Assembly: GCA_012295275.1 (NCBI GenBank)
Contig: CM022679.1
Span: 8,854,669 to 8,918,668 of the forward strand
DNA: 64,000 nt
Direction of reading: 5' to 3'
Origin: Chrysomallon squamiferum
Taxonomy: Eukaryota > Mollusca > Gastropoda > Neomphalida > Peltospiridae
Shown in pieces: positions 61,707 through 64,000 of the stretch; within the stretch, counting starts at the first letter, position 1, and each line of letters begins with the position of its first letter. The position numbers and the translations under genes were made by a program. The notes below the pieces were generated by a model. The model was given only the letters and a program-made list of their open reading frames with translations, was not told the origin of the DNA and did no database searches.

Positions 61707-61946
61707 GTGAGTTCTCAAATTGAGAGTTTATGCCGAACAGTGGATTTTAAAATTATTTATTAATTTGTTTGTTTGTTTGTTTGTTTTTTGTTTACTAATT
61801 TATTTATGTTTTTGTTTTTTCTTTATTTTTTTTTATGTGTTTTTTTTTTTAAATTTTATTTCTTATTTACTTGTTAAAGAATATGTTCTGTTATTTCTTT
61901 GTTTATTTGTTAAATAGTTTTTTATTATGTATTATGTATGTTTTTT

Positions 61947-61981
<35 letters not shown>

Positions 61982-62443
61982 TTATTTATTAATTGTGTTT
62001 ATTTTTTTAAATTTGTTTTTGCTTTTTCATTTATTTATTATTAAATTTAAATATTAGAATAAATTAGAAGCATAATTTTAATTTCTAAGTTAAATGAAGA
62101 AGCTTTTTGAATTATAACTAAATATTCTTGACACAATTTAAATGATATATCTTATTATTAAAACAGCAGTGAAAACTTTAATTAATAAATTAAAATTTGC
62201 AAACATCAATTGTATATGTATAGAAATGATAAGTTTAAATACAAAAATTATTTATTACGGAATGTGTCCTTTGCATTAAGGCATAACTGATCACTTAGCT
62301 GTTTAATGTAAAACTTTAGGATTTAAATAAAAACAAATGGTGATAATTCATTCTACATGCAGCCAGCTTTCTTCTTTTGTTTTCTTTTCTTCTGGATTTA
62401 TTTTTGTCTGTTCAGTTTTTATTATTATTATTATTATTATTAC

Positions 62444-62486
<43 letters not shown>

Positions 62487-62830
62487 GTTACTGTTATTAT
62501 TATTGTTATTACTGCACTGCTATTATTGTTATTATTGTTGTTACTATTAATACTGTTATTGTTATTGTTACTGTTATTTTTTTATTATTGCTATTATTTG
62601 TATTATTGTAATTATTGTTTTTGTTTCTGTTCTTGTTATTGTTATTATTATTGTTGTTATTTTATTATTATTATCATCATTATCATTATCATCATCATTA
62701 TTATCATTATCACTATCTTTATCATTATCATTGTTTGCTGGTATGTATATTGTCATCTCTCAATGCTCGACTCTGATTCTTCGTGTTGTTTGTTGGATCT
62801 GCAAATCTTTAATGTTGTGTTGTTTCTCAG
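61707..62830. other. LRR gene intron 8
   Basis: ATTT runs and a long ATT/GTT/ATC trinucleotide tract (62418-62730); no exon. Confidence 0.75.
62418..62730. repeat. 300-bp ATT-type trinucleotide tract
   Basis: ATT units with GTT, ACT and ATC variants. The long hydrophobic open frames it creates are artefacts of the repeat. Confidence 0.93.
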
Positions 62831-62917
62831 CTTCCTGTCACATGACTGAAAAACGCAGCACAAGCACCTGGGATTGGCTGGATTCCTGTTTGACAGCGCT
62901 ACCTAGTAGTTGTCAGG
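62831..62917 (+). CDS. LRR protein probable exon 9: cysteine-containing stalk
   Basis: A GTTTCTCAG acceptor precedes it, and the phase (1) matches the exon 8 donor. It reads S-S-C-H-M-T-E-K-R-S-T, then W-D-W-L-D-S-C-L-T-A-L-P-S-S-C-Q. The first cysteine can replace the fourth LRRCT cysteine. Two donors lie in a perfect 10-bp tandem duplication GTCAGGGTGA (62912-62931): the first (GT at 62918) gives phase 1, the second (GT at 62928) adds G-E-S and gives phase 2. Base composition is richer in GC than the flanks. Confidence 0.6.
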
Positions 62918-63947
62918 GTGAGTCAGGGTGAAAAACACTAATACAAATTGCCATAGAAACCAACTTAGAAAACCTCCCCACCCCCCCCCCCACCCTGAAG
63001 TGTTCAGCTGCTGGCTGCGTAGATTTTTTGCAATTGCTTTTGCTAATAATTGTAGTAATACCTTTGTGGTTTTTTTGAAGAATAAAATTATTTGTCATAT
63101 CAGTCGTAATTTATTCAGAGTAAATATGGTTCGGAGTTATAAATTTATTTTTAAATTAAAATAACAATTTAATGTTAAAATATTTAAACAGAGCCTAAGA
63201 TATTGTCCTTGAAGTAAGATTAAAAATAAATAAATAAATAAATAAAATATGAAATCATGAATCTTTAAAAAAAAGAAAAAGAAAAAGAAACAAAACAAAA
63301 AGCACCCTAGAAAAAAAAAAAAAAACAAAACAAATAAACAAAACAAAAAAAGTCCACAATCAAATGAAAAAAAACACCTTAAAAAATGAACAAACAAACA
63401 TACAAAAAAAAAAAAATAATAATAATAATAATAAATAAGAAAAGGAAAACTGTCTATAGAGCCTACAGTATCTTTGTCCTTTGATTGATTGATTATTGGT
63501 TTTCATACAATACACAACATGAATTTGTAAAAACGACACAGCTATTGTTTAAAACATGAGTGTTACTGAAAGGATTCTTTCGAGACCCTCGACACCTGTA
63601 GAAATCATGAACTGCTGATGCCTTTGACTTGCACATTCTTTGTTTTGCTCCTCTGTTTTCTCTTAATTCTATGTCTACTTTGGTTTTGCGTTCTAATCTT
63701 TGGTGTTCTAATTGCTGTTATGTATTTTACACAACTTTGTGTTTATATTTATTTTTGATTATAATATAGTGTTTCTCTGGGTTTTTTTTGCTTGTGTGCT
63801 TGTATATGTATATAAATTTGTATGTAATTTATCTTCATGTATGTGTCTGTTTACCTGTATTTGGTTGGTGTGTCTATTTGTATGTTTGTATATGTTTGCA
63901 TATGTATGTATATATATATTATCTATTTGTCTGTATGGATGTATGTT

Positions 63948-63987
<40 letters not shown>

Positions 63988-64000
63988 TATCTGTGTGTGT
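62918..64000. other. 3' part of LRR gene locus
   Basis: Apart from the proposed exon at 63602-63758 this holds a C run (62980), AAAT and A-rich runs (63215-63440), TATG/GT-rich sequence and an AAT run (63946-63985). The gene may continue past the right edge. Confidence 0.5.
63602..63758 (+). CDS. LRR protein proposed last exon: transmembrane anchor
   Basis: After a weak acceptor (CACCTGTAG) an open frame reads N-H-E-L-L-M-P-L-T-C, then a long hydrophobic run (F-F-V-L-L-L-C-F-L-L-I-L-C-L-L-W-F and V-L-I-F-G-V-L-I-A-V), and stops at 63756-63758. It needs phase 2, which only the second of the two tandem donors after exon 9 provides. A single-pass anchor would make sense for an LRR surface protein. 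T-rich sequence easily mimics such a run, the cytoplasmic tail would be tiny and no AATAAA follows nearby, so this is tentative. Confidence 0.28.

Noticed and set aside
58347-61723. Relaxin-type or glycoprotein-hormone LGR receptor
   Set aside because: LRR exon layout is similar, but the N-P-W-K-C-D-C cap is an LRRCT not found in those receptors, and no seven-helix exon is present.
62337-62849. 170-residue hydrophobic open frame
   Set aside because: Mostly ATT repeat. Only its last part overlaps the proposed LRR exon 9, in another frame.

Overview
This is an animal nuclear sequence, very AT-rich and full of microsatellites. The introns are long, the exons are short with GT-AG junctions, and there is no operon structure. 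A gastropod mollusc is the best guess. The first coding exon of the lower gene reads like molluscan Slo (BK channel), and 46.8-47.1 kb carries a decayed SINE whose phrases (for example CTCGTTCCAGCCAGT and CCCTTGCTGCTAATCGA) I recall from gastropod genomes. No database was searched, so the species is not determined.

Layout. (1) 2.0-11.7 kb, minus strand: the first four coding exons of slo/KCNMA1 (N-terminus, S0, S1, S2 to S3). The gene runs off the left edge. (2) 12.5-19.4 kb: intergenic, with an 86-bp satellite-like array at 17.1-18.0 kb. (3) 19.4-41.3 kb, minus strand: a nearly complete ADAP (centaurin-alpha) gene, ArfGAP then PH then PH, with eight well supported coding exons and one proposed terminal exon. 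Intron 2 holds a 1-kb internally deleted MULE-type transposon with a FLYWCH remnant. (4) 41.3-53.5 kb: intergenic, with a SINE pair, long GA and CT tracts and two candidate non-coding first exons. (5) 55.1-63.8 kb, plus strand: an extracellular leucine-rich-repeat (LRR) gene with a signal peptide, LRRNT, one LRR per exon with every intron in phase 2, and an LRRCT. It ends either as a secreted form or through a proposed transmembrane exon. The ADAP and LRR genes are divergently arranged.

Most interesting signal. Three separate minisatellites are built from exon-intron junctions of real exons. ADAP intron 4 contains about ten extra copies of the end of exon 4 with its splice donor (GAT|GTAAGT). 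ADAP intron 8 is largely a 26-bp array of the end of exon 8 with its donor (AAAA|GTRAGT). The LRR gene's first coding exon is preceded by six copies of its acceptor and exon start. The shared pattern suggests introns growing by tandem duplication of splice junctions, which leaves ranks of competing splice sites. A 10-bp donor duplication in the LRR gene (62912-62931) could be the same process at its earliest stage.

The three genes are a potassium channel, a phosphoinositide-regulated Arf GAP and a surface or secreted LRR protein. They have no evident shared pathway, and this looks like ordinary gene neighbourhood rather than a cluster.
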